Source: JAXDJH01 sp034663635 (GTDB lineage Bacteria; Actinomycetota; CADDZG01; WHSQ01). Taken from it: DNA of 58,118 bases. The notes below the pieces were generated by a model that was not told the DNA's origin, did no database searches, and saw only the letters and a program-made list of their open reading frames with translations. The DNA is taken from NCBI GenBank assembly GCA_034663635.1, contig JAXDJH010000014.1, forward strand, positions 1 to 58,118. Direction: 5' to 3'. Below, piece after piece: positions 7,557 to 16,606 of this stretch. Every line of letters starts with the position of its first letter. The first letter of the stretch is position 1. The position numbers were made by a program, and so were the translations under genes.

Positions 7557-8342
7557 TCAAAGGCGGGGGTGAAGGGGGCCTGCCGTTGTCGTGAGCCTTT
7601 TGCCGGATGCTCCAGTTTTTAGGGCAATGATCTCTGCGGCAATGGAGATTGCCACTTCCTCGGGCGTGCGGGCCCCGATGTCCAAGCCGATGGGACCCGA
7701 GATCCTTGCGAGATCTGACTCGGTCACTCCTTCCTTTAAGAGTTGTTTGGACCGTTCGGCGTGCGTGCGCCTGCTGCCCATCGCGCCGATGTACCCGGCG
7801 GATGTCCCGAGCGCCGCCTTGAGGAGCGGCACGTCGAACTTCGGGTCATGGGTCAGCGCGCAGATGACGGTTCTCTGGTCCACCACGGCCCCGGAAAGAA
7901 ACTCGTCCGGCCATCGAACAACGATCTCGTCTGCATCAGGAAATCGAGCCTTGGTTGCGAACTTCTCTCGAGCGTCACACAGCGTTACCCGGTATCCGAG
8001 CAATTTTCCGACGCGGATCACAGCAGCTGCAAAATCGATCGCGCCAAAGACGTACATCAAAGGTGGCGGCGAGAAGGATTCGATGAACAGCTCAACGTCA
8101 TCCATCCGCTCCTGTCCGGAGGCGCCGAAGGACTTCGTGCCGGTGGTGCCCGATTCCAACATCGCGGCCGCGTGAGTGGAGGCCGCCCGGTTCAGTCCGT
8201 CATCTCCCAGACTCCCCAGCGTTCTCCCCTCGGTGATCACCAGTTTTGACCCGGCGTTGGGCCCCCGCACCTCAGTGACCACCGCGACCGGTTGCTGTTC
8301 CCGGATGGCTTTCGCGACCTCCGGAAAGAGCCGATCGATCAC
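7557..8342 (-). CDS. XdhC C-terminal (Rossmann) half, molybdenum enzyme maturation
   Basis: A 261-residue protein matching the NAD-binding-like half of XdhC/CoxF proteins, which bind molybdenum cofactor and support its sulfuration and insertion into xanthine dehydrogenase-type enzymes. LMYVFGAIDFAAAVI is the Rossmann start, VICALTHDPKFDVPLL and GYIGAMGSRRTH are the family signatures, and GPIGLDIGARTPEEVAISI is the conserved end. The GTG at 8342 overlaps the stop of the upstream half (GTGA), so both halves are translated as a pair. The operon has operator site 1 in front of it. It probably matures the hydroxylase encoded at 29147-32909. Confidence 0.85.
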   Translation of the reverse strand: MIDRLFPEVAKAIREQQPVAVVTEVRGPNAGSKLVITEGRTLGSLGDDGLNRAASTHAAAMLESGTTGTKSFGASGQERMDDVELFIESFSPPPLMYVFGAIDFAAAVIRVGKLLGYRVTLCDAREKFATKARFPDADEIVVRWPDEFLSGAVVDQRTVICALTHDPKFDVPLLKAALGTSAGYIGAMGSRRTHAERSKQLLKEGVTESDLARISGPIGLDIGARTPEEVAISIAAEIIALKTGASGKRLTTTAGPLHPRL

Positions 8343-8653
8343 CAGTCGAGGCGTTCGACGAAGACATGGATCGTCCCGCCACAAGTCAGGCCGACCTCAA
8401 ATGCCTGATCGTCTGCGATCCCGTAAGTAAGTAGCCTCGGGATGCCGGTTTCGATGACTTGCATGGCCTCCTCGTACACGGCCGGCTCGACGCAACCGCC
8501 CGAAACGGACCCGACTACATCGCCATCTTCGGAGAGAGCCATGACGGCACCGGGTCCACGGGGCGCCGACTTCACAACCCCAACGACCGTCGCAACGGCC
8601 ACCCTTTTGCCGCTAGAGGTCCATCGCTCCAGCGTTTCAAGCACTTCTCTCAC
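8339..8653 (-). CDS. XdhC/CoxI N-terminal half
   Basis: A 104-residue stand-alone XdhC_CoxI domain: VATVVGVVKSAPRGPGAVM is followed by GSVSGGCVEPAVYEEA and, near the end, GLTCGGTIHVFVE. In single-chain XdhC this domain precedes the Rossmann half; here the two are separate, adjacent genes with a GTGA junction. Such a split is known in other bacteria with Cox-type hydroxylases. TTGTATACAA lies 62 bp upstream of the ATG. Role: molybdenum cofactor delivery. Confidence 0.85.
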   Translation of the reverse strand: MREVLETLERWTSSGKRVAVATVVGVVKSAPRGPGAVMALSEDGDVVGSVSGGCVEPAVYEEAMQVIETGIPRLLTYGIADDQAFEVGLTCGGTIHVFVERLDW

Positions 8654-8715
8654 GCGCTGACTCCCTGGTCCGATCTAGGCGAGGTGGTCCCGAATGGGGC
8701 TCGCTTGTGGTCAGA

Positions 8716-8725
8716 TTGTATACAA
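8716..8725. promoter_or_regulatory. GntR-type operator site 1 (TTGTATACAA)
   Basis: A perfect 10-bp palindrome within AGATTGTATACAAACC, in the gap between the mocA stop and the xdhC pair. It is one of five copies; see site 5 for the regulator. On the minus strand its TATACA could be the -10 of the xdhC operon, but no good -35 is seen. Confidence 0.75.
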
Positions 8726-8760
8726 ACCTCAGACCGGAAGGCCGTCGAAGGGAGAAAAGG

Positions 8761-9342
8761 TCAGTGTCTGTCTCGGACTTTCTCGTACTGCTCCCACGTG
8801 TCGACGTCATCTACGGGGGGGCCCTCCATCGCCACCTTGGCCACGCGGGGGGAGTCGCGCAGGACGTCACGGGCACCGGTGTCCCCGGTAAGAGCTTCGA
8901 AGCCGGCCCATTCGGCCCGAGCCACAACAACGGGGTGCCCGGGCGTCCCGTCCCAAATGGCACGCACGATCGGCGAACCGCCCTTCAGAAACGCATCGAT
9001 CACCGCGTCGATGGCAGTCGCAGGGAGACGAGGTTGATCGCCCAACAACAGAACGGCCGCGTCCGAAAGGGGATCGAGAGATCGCAATCCGAGCAAGAGC
9101 GAAGTCGACTGGCCGCGCATGTAATCGGGATTGACTACGACGCGAGCCGTCGAGGGAAGTCGCAAGGCTTCTGCGATCCTGTCGGACTCGTGCCCCAGTA
9201 CGACGACGATCTCATCCACCGCCGCGTTGGCGGCCGCATCGACCACATGTTGCAACAAGGGACGCCCGTCAATATCAAGCAATTGTTTCGGCTGACCCAG
9301 GCGCGTCGAGGCTCCCGCTGCGAGGATGATGGCCGAGATCAC
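8761..9342 (-). CDS. mocA: MocA-like molybdenum cofactor cytidylyltransferase
   Basis: A 193-residue nucleotidyltransferase of the MobA/MocA fold. The N-terminal ILAAGASTRLGQPKQLL holds the nucleotide-binding loop, VLLLGDQPRLP the catalytic Asp region, and GTPGHPVVV the conserved loop of cytidylyltransferases. MocA converts molybdopterin cofactor to the cytosine dinucleotide form used by xanthine dehydrogenase-like and CoxL-like enzymes. The start is set at GTG 9342, which places ISAIILAAG at the N-terminus as in the family; the frame to 9420 would add a Cys-rich extension without a ribosome site. It is divergent from coxD with a 92-bp gap. Confidence 0.85.
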   Translation of the reverse strand: MISAIILAAGASTRLGQPKQLLDIDGRPLLQHVVDAAANAAVDEIVVVLGHESDRIAEALRLPSTARVVVNPDYMRGQSTSLLLGLRSLDPLSDAAVLLLGDQPRLPATAIDAVIDAFLKGGSPIVRAIWDGTPGHPVVVARAEWAGFEALTGDTGARDVLRDSPRVAKVAMEGPPVDDVDTWEQYEKVRDRH

Positions 9343-9434
9343 AACGTTCGAGTCACGATCGGCGCACTCTCTTCCTCCTACGCAATCGCACGGATAAGCA
9401 TGGAAACCGATACCCCTCAAGCTACAAGGTGGGC

Positions 9435-10295
9435 ATGACCATTCAATCTGTAGTCAATCTTCAAAGTTCGCTCCGAGCCTTGGCCTATCTGGCGGACGAC
9501 GACCTGGCCACGGTTGTCCATCTTGCTCTAGCCCTCGACAAACCCTTACTCCTTGAGGGAGAAGCGGGGGGTGGGAAGACTGAGATAGCCAAGGTGCTTT
9601 CGCAGGCGCTCGGTCGCCGGCTCATCCGTCTGCAGTGTTATGAGGGAATCGATGCGAGTCAGGCCCTTTACGACTGGGACTACTCGAGGCAACTGCTGGC
9701 GGCGCGGGTTGGCGACCGAGAGACCACCACGGCGAAGGACCTATTCGGGGCCGAGTTCCTCGTGCACCGACCTCTTCTTACAGCGATCGCCGCAGGAGAC
9801 GAGGCGGTATTGCTCATCGACGAATTGGACCGAGCAGACGACGAGTTCGAAGCCTTCCTCTTGGAGATCCTCTCAGAGTTCGCAGTCACGATCCCTGAGA
9901 TCGGACGGATAGCAGCGACCAAACCACCGGCGGTAATCATCACCTCGAACAGGACGCGCGAACTGCACGACGCGTTGAAACGACGGTGTCTCTACCACTG
10001 GATCGATCATCCGGCTTTCGATCGAGAGGTCGAGATCGTCCGGATGCGAGCCCCCGAAGTTTCCGAAGAACTGGCGCGCGACGTCGCTCACGCAGTTGGC
10101 AAGTTGCGGCAGATCGATCTCGTCAAGCGGCCGGGTGTCGCAGAAACGATCGACTGGGCGATCGCCGCCAACTACCTGGGCGCTTCCCATCTCGACGCCG
10201 AGACCGCGAGCCGAACGCTCGGGGCCGTGGTGAAGGACCGCGATGACGACCTCATCGTGCGGTCGCGCCTCAACGAGATCATCGACCGCGCGTGA
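9435..10295 (+). CDS. coxD: CoxD-like AAA+ ATPase (MoxR family)
   Basis: A 286-residue AAA+ ATPase. Walker A is GEAGGGKTE (near residue 42), Walker B is VLLIDELDRAD (about 123-133), sensor 1 is VIITSNRTRELHDAL with the arginine-finger region ALKRRC, and a C-terminal helical lid follows. In CO dehydrogenase clusters CoxD works with CoxE to build the active-site sulfur/metal centre. ATG 9435 is preceded by AAGGTGG. The gene overlaps coxE by 4 nt (GTGA), so the two are translationally coupled. No GntR operator is seen in its promoter gap. Confidence 0.88.
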   Translation: MTIQSVVNLQSSLRALAYLADDDLATVVHLALALDKPLLLEGEAGGGKTEIAKVLSQALGRRLIRLQCYEGIDASQALYDWDYSRQLLAARVGDRETTTAKDLFGAEFLVHRPLLTAIAAGDEAVLLIDELDRADDEFEAFLLEILSEFAVTIPEIGRIAATKPPAVIITSNRTRELHDALKRRCLYHWIDHPAFDREVEIVRMRAPEVSEELARDVAHAVGKLRQIDLVKRPGVAETIDWAIAANYLGASHLDAETASRTLGAVVKDRDDDLIVRSRLNEIIDRA

Positions 10296-11437
10296 CGTCA
10301 CTCGACGTATTGGTCGGATTCGGGCGGGCGCTGAGGGGGCGCGGTCTGCCTGTCGGAACCGGTCGGATCCTGACTTTTCGCCGGGCGGTCGTAGCCCTTC
10401 AGCCGATCACTCGTGCCAGCCTCTACATCGCAGCCAAAGCCACGCTCGTCTCGGACAAGAAGCAGATGGTCGTCTTCGACGCTGTTTTCGCGGACTACTT
10501 CGAGGATGGAGCTCTTGCCGACGAGACCGCAGGCGATTTTCTGGACCCGAATCGTGGGCCGGCTTCGTTCTCAGGCTCGGAAGAAGCTGGCCCCGCCGAC
10601 GAAGTCGAAGACCTGAGCGAGACCGAAGGGGAGGCGGAATCGGGAGCGATAGCAAGTCCTATCGAATCGCTCAGAGAACGGTCCTTCGCTCAACTCTCCG
10701 ATGAAGAGCTCGCGCGAGTGACCGAGCTGATCCGTCGACTTCGCATCGATGTTCCGACCCGTCGAAGCCGTCGTCACCGCCCGACGACGAAGGGGCACGA
10801 TCTCGACCTCCGACGGACGATTCGGGATTCACTCCGAACCGAGGGAGAACCGTTCCGGCGAGCTTGGAAGAGCCGGGGTAACAAGAGTCGTCCGCTGGTG
10901 CTGCTTCTCGACTCCTCCGGGTCCATGTCTTCTTACTCGACTGCACTGATGCAATTCGGCTTCGCCGCGGTGGCCGCCGGTCGCAACGTCGAGGTCTTCG
11001 CCTTCGGCACGAGGCTGACGCGCGTCACACGAGCCCTGCGCACAAGGAATCCGAATGAGGCGCTTAGGAAGGTTGCAGAACTCGCGCCCGACAGCGAAGG
11101 CGGAACCCGGATAGGCGACTCACTGCGCGAACTATTGCGCCGGTACAGCCAGCACGGTTTCTTGAGAGGAGCAGTCGTCGTCCTCTGCTCCGATGGCTTG
11201 GAACGCGGCGACCCCGCATCGTTGGCTACTGCAATGACCCGCCTCTCACGGGTCGTGCACAGCCTGATCTGGGTCAACCCGCTGAAGGGCAGCCCGATCT
11301 ACGAGCCACTCGCGCGCGGCATGGCGGCTGCCTTGCCCCACGTGGATGTGTTCGTACCCGGGCACAACATGGCGAGCCTCGAGGAACTCGGAAGGATCCT
11401 CGACCGACAAAAAGGTAAGGCGATCCGGCCGCGCTGA
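10292..11437 (+). CDS. coxE: CoxE-like VWA-domain maturation protein
   Basis: A 381-residue protein. The N-terminal helical part has acidic stretches (about 85-125), a basic patch (RRSRRHRP) follows, and a C-terminal von Willebrand A domain carries the MIDAS motif DSSGSMSSYS with the downstream Thr (GGTRIGDSL) and Asp (LCSDGLERGD). CoxE proteins act with the CoxD ATPase, a MoxR/VWA pair of chaperone type, in maturation of molybdenum hydroxylases. Its stop abuts the stop of convergent hyuB with no spacer. Confidence 0.88.
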   Translation: MTSLDVLVGFGRALRGRGLPVGTGRILTFRRAVVALQPITRASLYIAAKATLVSDKKQMVVFDAVFADYFEDGALADETAGDFLDPNRGPASFSGSEEAGPADEVEDLSETEGEAESGAIASPIESLRERSFAQLSDEELARVTELIRRLRIDVPTRRSRRHRPTTKGHDLDLRRTIRDSLRTEGEPFRRAWKSRGNKSRPLVLLLDSSGSMSSYSTALMQFGFAAVAAGRNVEVFAFGTRLTRVTRALRTRNPNEALRKVAELAPDSEGGTRIGDSLRELLRRYSQHGFLRGAVVVLCSDGLERGDPASLATAMTRLSRVVHSLIWVNPLKGSPIYEPLARGMAAALPHVDVFVPGHNMASLEELGRILDRQKGKAIRPR

Positions 11438-13183
11438 TTAAGGGCGCATCCTGGTGCGTAACTCTGCTGTCGCTGCCTCGTTGAGGTTCAGAGATTTAGG
11501 CTCTATGACGACGCCGTAATCCATTTTGGCGCTCTCTATAGAGATATAGCCTCGAACCACGTCTTGGAGAACGGCGGACGCCTCTCGAGTGGTTGGGTCT
11601 CCCCATCCCCCACCGCCTGCCATATGCCGGCCGACGATGGTGCCGGCCGCGATCGGCTTCCCGGTGACCTTCGTGACGATCTCTTCGGTGCCGTCGGGGT
11701 GGACGAGACTGGCGTGGCTCCCTTTTCCAGCCTTGCCCCCCGCGAGGCCCCACGGGACGCACTTGTTTCTCTCTATCGCCGACGCGAAGTTGCAATCGGT
11801 GAGCACGCGGTATTGCTTGACCGTGCCCAGGCCTCCACGATAGCGACCTGCTCCCCCGCTGTTCTCCCTGAGTTTGTATGCCTCGAACAACACGGGGAAG
11901 GCCAGCTCGTCCACCTCCATTGACGCCGTGTAAGTGTCACCGTGCACCAAGGTCAACATCCCACACGGACCATCTTCCCAAGGCCGAGCGCCCCAGCCCC
12001 CCGTCACTGAACCACCCATGAAGATGAATCGCTTGTCACGGTCTGGATCGATCCCCGAGGTAACGGTTGCGCCGAAGTCATCGCGACTGCCCGCCGGCGT
12101 TTGATTGGGAAGCGCTGGAGCGAGCGCTTTGAAGATGGTGTCCACGACGGTGATGATCGTCAACCCGTAGTACGCGAGCGCCGCCGGCCGCTTTGCATTC
12201 AGGAACGTGCCTTCCGGCACCACCACGCTCAACGGCCGGAAGGCGCCCTGATCCGCAGGACGAACCGGCGTCGTCAAACACTTGAAGGCGATCTTGGCAG
12301 CCGCCATCGTGCCCGAGTGTCCACAGTTTATGGGCCCTTTGACTTGAGGGGATGCATCGCTGAAGTCAACGAGGAGCTCGTCCCCGAGCACCACCACACG
12401 CACCTTGATGTGCACGGGCTCACCGACATTGATCCCATCGTCATCGAGGAACGAGTCGGCGAAATACTCGCCATCGGGAAGTTCCGAGATCCTCTGACGC
12501 GACAACGCTTCGGACTGACTCCAGATCTCGTCGATTGCTTCTCGCATCGTTGAGCCACCGTATTTGTCGATCAGGCGCCCGAGGCGCTCCTCCCCGAGAC
12601 GGCAGGCGCCCAACTGAGCACGAAGATCGCCCAGGACTTGGTCCGGAAGGCGGACGTTCTTAGCGATCATCCGCAGGATCTCGTCGTTGAGCACACCTTG
12701 GTCGTAGAGCTTGACGGTTGGAATCTGCAGACCCTCCTGGAAGATCTCAGTGCTGCTCGACGAAAGACTCCCGGGGACGCGGCCCCCAATATCGGTCCAG
12801 TGAGCACGGACGGCGGCGAACGCGAACAACTCGCCTTCGGAAAAGACGGGAGTGAACACGACCACGTTGTTGAGATGCTGTCCGCAGACGTCGGGGTCGT
12901 TGGTAATCAGCACGTCACCGGGACGGAATCCATCGCGCCCATACGTGGCCACGGCGTCGCTGACGACGATCCCAAGGTCGGCGAGGAACAACGCAAGGCT
13001 CCCTCGAGCTTGGGCGATCGCAGCACCGTCCTCGTCGACAAGCGCCGCGCAATAGTCCCGGACCTCGTAGATCATCTCGCTGTAAGCGGTGCGCGCGAGA
13101 TTCGCCTCCATCTCGTCCACGATCGCGACGAGGGAATTGTGAATCAACTCGAGGGTTATCGCGTCGACGGTTGCGGCGCTCAT
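11438..13183 (-). CDS. hyuB: Hydantoinase B / oxoprolinase family subunit
   Basis: A 581-residue HyuB. The N-terminus (TLELIHNSLVAIVDEMEANL) is followed by EVRDYCAALVDEDGAAIAQ, and then GDVLITNDPDVCGQHLNNVVV and RAHWTDIGGRVPGS, the family's conserved His/Asp-containing motifs. RENSGGAGRYRGGLGTV lies near the C-terminus. With HyuA it forms an ATP-dependent amidohydrolase that opens lactam or imide rings (hydantoin, oxoproline, N-methylpyrrolidone type). The ATG at 13183 overlaps the hyuA stop (ATGA); the longer frame to 13339 lies inside hyuA. It is third in the operon that starts with the DRE-TIM enzyme. Confidence 0.9.
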   Translation of the reverse strand: MSAATVDAITLELIHNSLVAIVDEMEANLARTAYSEMIYEVRDYCAALVDEDGAAIAQARGSLALFLADLGIVVSDAVATYGRDGFRPGDVLITNDPDVCGQHLNNVVVFTPVFSEGELFAFAAVRAHWTDIGGRVPGSLSSSSTEIFQEGLQIPTVKLYDQGVLNDEILRMIAKNVRLPDQVLGDLRAQLGACRLGEERLGRLIDKYGGSTMREAIDEIWSQSEALSRQRISELPDGEYFADSFLDDDGINVGEPVHIKVRVVVLGDELLVDFSDASPQVKGPINCGHSGTMAAAKIAFKCLTTPVRPADQGAFRPLSVVVPEGTFLNAKRPAALAYYGLTIITVVDTIFKALAPALPNQTPAGSRDDFGATVTSGIDPDRDKRFIFMGGSVTGGWGARPWEDGPCGMLTLVHGDTYTASMEVDELAFPVLFEAYKLRENSGGAGRYRGGLGTVKQYRVLTDCNFASAIERNKCVPWGLAGGKAGKGSHASLVHPDGTEEIVTKVTGKPIAAGTIVGRHMAGGGGWGDPTTREASAVLQDVVRGYISIESAKMDYGVVIEPKSLNLNEAATAELRTRMRP

Positions 13184-15237
13184 GAAGGACCTCCTACCTG
13201 GATCACGAGACACCCGAGTTCGTTCACGCCGACTGTGTCTCGCACCCCCACGACAACGGTGGAGGACGCGTCCTCGACGATCGCGGGGCCTGTGAAACGG
13301 TCGCCCGCGCGCAGATCGTCTCGCTTGTAGATGGGGCAACTCACGAATCCGCCGGCCTGCTCGAAAAACACATCGCGTTGGGTCGATGGGGGCGGACCCT
13401 CCCGGGTCCCGTCCATCGCTCCGATGCGCTCCAGGCTCATCCCTTCTTTGACTCTCGCCATCGCCGAGAGCCGGAGATTCACGAGCTCGACGTCGACTTC
13501 AGGCGAGCTGTGCCCGTACCGGGCGTGGTACTCAGCGTTGAAAGCGCCGATCATGCTCTCGAGGTCTGCGTCCGTGATGGTCGGAGGCAACGGCACCTTC
13601 ACAGCATGCTCCTGGCCCACGTAACGCATGTCTGCAAACCGGTGAACGGGAATCTCAACATCACTGCCGACCTCGACCTCTATGCGTTCACGCGCTTCAT
13701 GCTCCATCGATTGTAACTCCAGCTCCAGCGTTTGGAGGGTCGATGTCCCGACGGGTGCTGCAAACGTCCGTACGTAATCGTGCCGTAGGTCGGCCACAGA
13801 CATCCCGATCGCACTGAAGTTCCCAGGCAGGGGCGGGATGACCACCACGGGGATCCCGAGCTCCTCAGCGACATCGCGCGCGTGAAGCGGGCCGGCGCCT
13901 CCGTAAGCCACCATCACGAACTCGCGCGGGTCGCGGCCGCGTTCGATCGTCGTTCGCCTGACGAATTCCGCCATCGTCGCGTTCGCGATCTTCACGGCTC
14001 CTGAGGCAACCCGGGTCGGGTCCACCCCCAGCTTGTCTGCAACCGATCGGATGGCGGTCTCCGAGGCCGCTGGATCCAGAGTCATGCCTCCGCTCATGAA
14101 CGCCGAGGACGAGATCGCGCCGAGGAACATGTGCGCGTCGGTGATCGTCGCGTCGGCCCCCCCGAATCCGAAGCACGCGGGGCCAGGCGATGCACCCGCG
14201 CTGCGGGGGCCGATCTTCAAGGCCCCGACCTCGTCTATCCAGATGATGCTCCCGCCGCCGGCGCCGACCTCCAACACCTCGACGAAGGGCATTTGGACTG
14301 GATAGCCGCGTGCGTATCTCCCCACCCAATAGATGTCGGTGACGGGCGGAATGCCGCCCTCGATCACGCAAGCTTTCGCGGTGGTCCCACCCATATCGAA
14401 GGCGACGACGTTCGGATGATCGAGAAGGTCGCCGAGCTTGGCGCTCGCGATGGCTCCCCCAACCGGCCCCGACTCCATGAGCAGAACGGGGCGCTCCTTA
14501 GCCGCATCGACGGTTAGGACGCCGCCGTTTGATTCCATGACGAAGAAGCCTTTGGCGAAGCCCCGACTCCGGAGCGCTTGGTCCATCGACTCGAGATAGC
14601 GCGACACGACCGGTCCGACGTATGCGTTGACAACGGTCGTAGATGTGCGTTCGTACTCGCGGAACTGCCTGCTTAGCGCATGCGAAAGAGACACGAACAA
14701 ACCTGGGTCTGCTTCGCGCACGAGGTCGCCGACCTCTTTCTCGTGCTCTGGGTTCGCGTACGCATTGAGGAAACTGATCGCCACCGACGCAACCCCCTGT
14801 TCCAGCAACCGGGCGACCAACGGCTGGATTGACTCGCCGTCCACCGACCGAACGACCTTCCCCCTCGCATCGATCCGCTCCGCTACCTCCAAGCGCAGCT
14901 CGCGCGGCACCAACGGTTCGGACCTCTTGAAGGTGATGTCGTAGCTGTCCGGACGGTTACCCCGCGCGAGCTCCAAGACATCTCGGAATCCCTCCGTCGT
15001 CAGCAAAGCCGTTTTAGTGCCCCGAAGCTCGATCATGGTGTTGATGGCAACGGTTGAGCCGTGCGTGAAGCTCTCGGCTCGTGCGACGTCTACATCGCCG
15101 AGCTCCAGCACCTCCATGACTCCCCGCGCGAGATCTGACGGCGTCGACAGTGTTTTGGCGAACCGCGCCTTCCCCGTTTCGTGATCGTAGGCGGCAAGGT
15201 CAGTGAACGTGCCGCCGATGTCAACCGCGATCTCCAT
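13180..15237 (-). CDS. hyuA: Hydantoinase A / oxoprolinase family subunit
   Basis: A 685-residue HyuA. The N-terminal actin-like phosphate-binding motif VDIGGTFTDLA (4-14), ESFTHGSTVAINTMIEL, LLMESGPVGG, VAFDMGGTTAK and VAYGGAGPLHA are all present. It is the ATP-binding subunit that phosphorylates the amide carbonyl before HyuB-assisted hydrolysis. The start at ATG 15237 is supported by AGAGGGG just upstream. Length and motifs fit the hydantoinase/N-methylhydantoinase group. The substrate is unknown; in this cluster a lactam formed after ring hydroxylation or cleavage is the natural guess. Confidence 0.9.
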   Translation of the reverse strand: MEIAVDIGGTFTDLAAYDHETGKARFAKTLSTPSDLARGVMEVLELGDVDVARAESFTHGSTVAINTMIELRGTKTALLTTEGFRDVLELARGNRPDSYDITFKRSEPLVPRELRLEVAERIDARGKVVRSVDGESIQPLVARLLEQGVASVAISFLNAYANPEHEKEVGDLVREADPGLFVSLSHALSRQFREYERTSTTVVNAYVGPVVSRYLESMDQALRSRGFAKGFFVMESNGGVLTVDAAKERPVLLMESGPVGGAIASAKLGDLLDHPNVVAFDMGGTTAKACVIEGGIPPVTDIYWVGRYARGYPVQMPFVEVLEVGAGGGSIIWIDEVGALKIGPRSAGASPGPACFGFGGADATITDAHMFLGAISSSAFMSGGMTLDPAASETAIRSVADKLGVDPTRVASGAVKIANATMAEFVRRTTIERGRDPREFVMVAYGGAGPLHARDVAEELGIPVVVIPPLPGNFSAIGMSVADLRHDYVRTFAAPVGTSTLQTLELELQSMEHEARERIEVEVGSDVEIPVHRFADMRYVGQEHAVKVPLPPTITDADLESMIGAFNAEYHARYGHSSPEVDVELVNLRLSAMARVKEGMSLERIGAMDGTREGPPPSTQRDVFFEQAGGFVSCPIYKRDDLRAGDRFTGPAIVEDASSTVVVGVRDTVGVNELGCLVIQVGGPS

Positions 15238-15286
15238 TGCCCCTCTTTCGCTTCGTAGTGGGCGCGCCTGGTGGTGAGGCTCGGAC

Positions 15287-16516
15287 CTATTCCTTGAGGT
15301 GAACCTTGGCAAGCGCCGCCACATCCTCGAAGGGGAGGAGAGATTTGGTCTCGACTGCGCGGTCTTTGATAGCCACCAGCAGTTGGCGCAGTTGTTCCTC
15401 ATCCGCTTCGATGCCGAGATTGCGAGCGGCGATGTTCACGGACGGCAACCCACTGCCCTTTCCATAAACGACACGACCCGACGACTGACCGACCACGTCC
15501 CAGTGATATGGGAACAGCTCCGTCGGATACTCATCGATGCAGCGCTCGTACCAGCCGGCGATGATGCCGGATTCGACCTCGAAGAGCTGCTCGCCAACGA
15601 CCGATCGGTTGGTCGGGACCTGGTGACCTGTTCTTTCCTGCACCAAGCGCGACAGGGCGTAAAACTCCTCCGTCATCAAGCCGTGGTCGATGTCGTAGAG
15701 CATCCGGAGGGCGAGCGCAAGCTCCTCCATCGGGGTGTTCCCCGCCCGCTCGCCTATCCCGGTGACCGTCGTATGAACGACCTCGACGCCCGCGCAGATG
15801 GCGGCCAGCGAGTTCGCGACGGCGAGGCCGAAGTCGTCGTGGAAGTGCGCTTCAAGCCTGACGTCGGGGAGCCTCTCTTTGACCTTTGCGACCCAGACCG
15901 GAACTGCGTGAGGAGCTACTCCTCCGAACGTATCGACTAACGCCAACCCATCGATGTGTCCCTCGGTCGCGACGCGTTCGACCAAGTCCAGGTACCAGTC
16001 GAACTCAGCGCGCGAAGAGTCGATCGTGAAAAAGACCGTCTCGAGGTCCAGCGACTTAGCGACTCCAGTCGCCTCGATCGACAACTCGATGGCCCGTTCG
16101 ACCGGCCACCCATAAGCCCGTTCGATGATGTGTCGAGACGCAGGGATCTCTATGACGACGCCGGTCACCCCGCACTCTTTGGCCTTCTTTATGTCATCGG
16201 CCATGCAGCGAGCGAAGCAGTAGATCTGCGGGCCGAGGTTCGCTTGAACGATGTCTTTGATCGCCGCTTCGTCCTGGGCCGACACAGCAGGCATCCCGGC
16301 TTCGATGCGGTCGACCCTCGCGGCCGCCAGTCTCTCGGCGATCGCCATCTTGTCCTGGCGATTGAGGGCTATCCCGGCCTGCTGTTCCCCATCACGCAGA
16401 GATATGTCGTGGAAAGCCACCCTGTCCGGTGGGGCGAGCCCCGCTCGAGACTCCTCAAGGAAGTTCCAAGGGCTCGTGAACCATCGACCCGGTGACTCCC
16501 ACGGTTGCTCGCTCAC
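15287..16516 (-). CDS. DRE-TIM metallolyase (homocitrate/isopropylmalate synthase-like)
   Basis: A 409-residue protein with the HMGL-like TIM barrel. FHDISLRDGEQQAG carries the catalytic Arg-Asp, EAHFHDDFGLAVANSL the metal-binding His-x-His, and GIGERAGNTPMEE the C-terminal barrel motif. Family members condense acetyl-CoA with 2-oxo acids or cleave hydroxy-acyl compounds. There is no LeuA regulatory domain. It starts at GTG 16516 with GGAGGG 7 nt upstream and has operator site 2 34 bp before it. As first gene of the operon with hyuA/hyuB it is likely catabolic, perhaps a lyase for a cleavage product; the reaction is not predictable. Confidence 0.8.
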   Translation of the reverse strand: MSEQPWESPGRWFTSPWNFLEESRAGLAPPDRVAFHDISLRDGEQQAGIALNRQDKMAIAERLAAARVDRIEAGMPAVSAQDEAAIKDIVQANLGPQIYCFARCMADDIKKAKECGVTGVVIEIPASRHIIERAYGWPVERAIELSIEATGVAKSLDLETVFFTIDSSRAEFDWYLDLVERVATEGHIDGLALVDTFGGVAPHAVPVWVAKVKERLPDVRLEAHFHDDFGLAVANSLAAICAGVEVVHTTVTGIGERAGNTPMEELALALRMLYDIDHGLMTEEFYALSRLVQERTGHQVPTNRSVVGEQLFEVESGIIAGWYERCIDEYPTELFPYHWDVVGQSSGRVVYGKGSGLPSVNIAARNLGIEADEEQLRQLLVAIKDRAVETKSLLPFEDVAALAKVHLKE

Positions 16517-16549
16517 GAAGCAGCCCTCCTCTCGGCCCAGCACAGCGGA

Positions 16550-16559
16550 TTGTATACAG
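16550..16559. promoter_or_regulatory. GntR-type operator site 2 (TTGTATACAG)
   Basis: TTGTATACAG differs from the perfect palindrome in one base. It shares the flank CAGCGGATTGTATACA with site 4. It lies 34 bp upstream of the GTG start at 16516, in the 90-bp gap before the DRE-TIM-hyuA-hyuB operon. Confidence 0.7.
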
Positions 16560-16606
16560 TTTGGCAGAGCGACGGAAGCACCTTGACGATCCTTTCGGGG
16601 ATGTCG

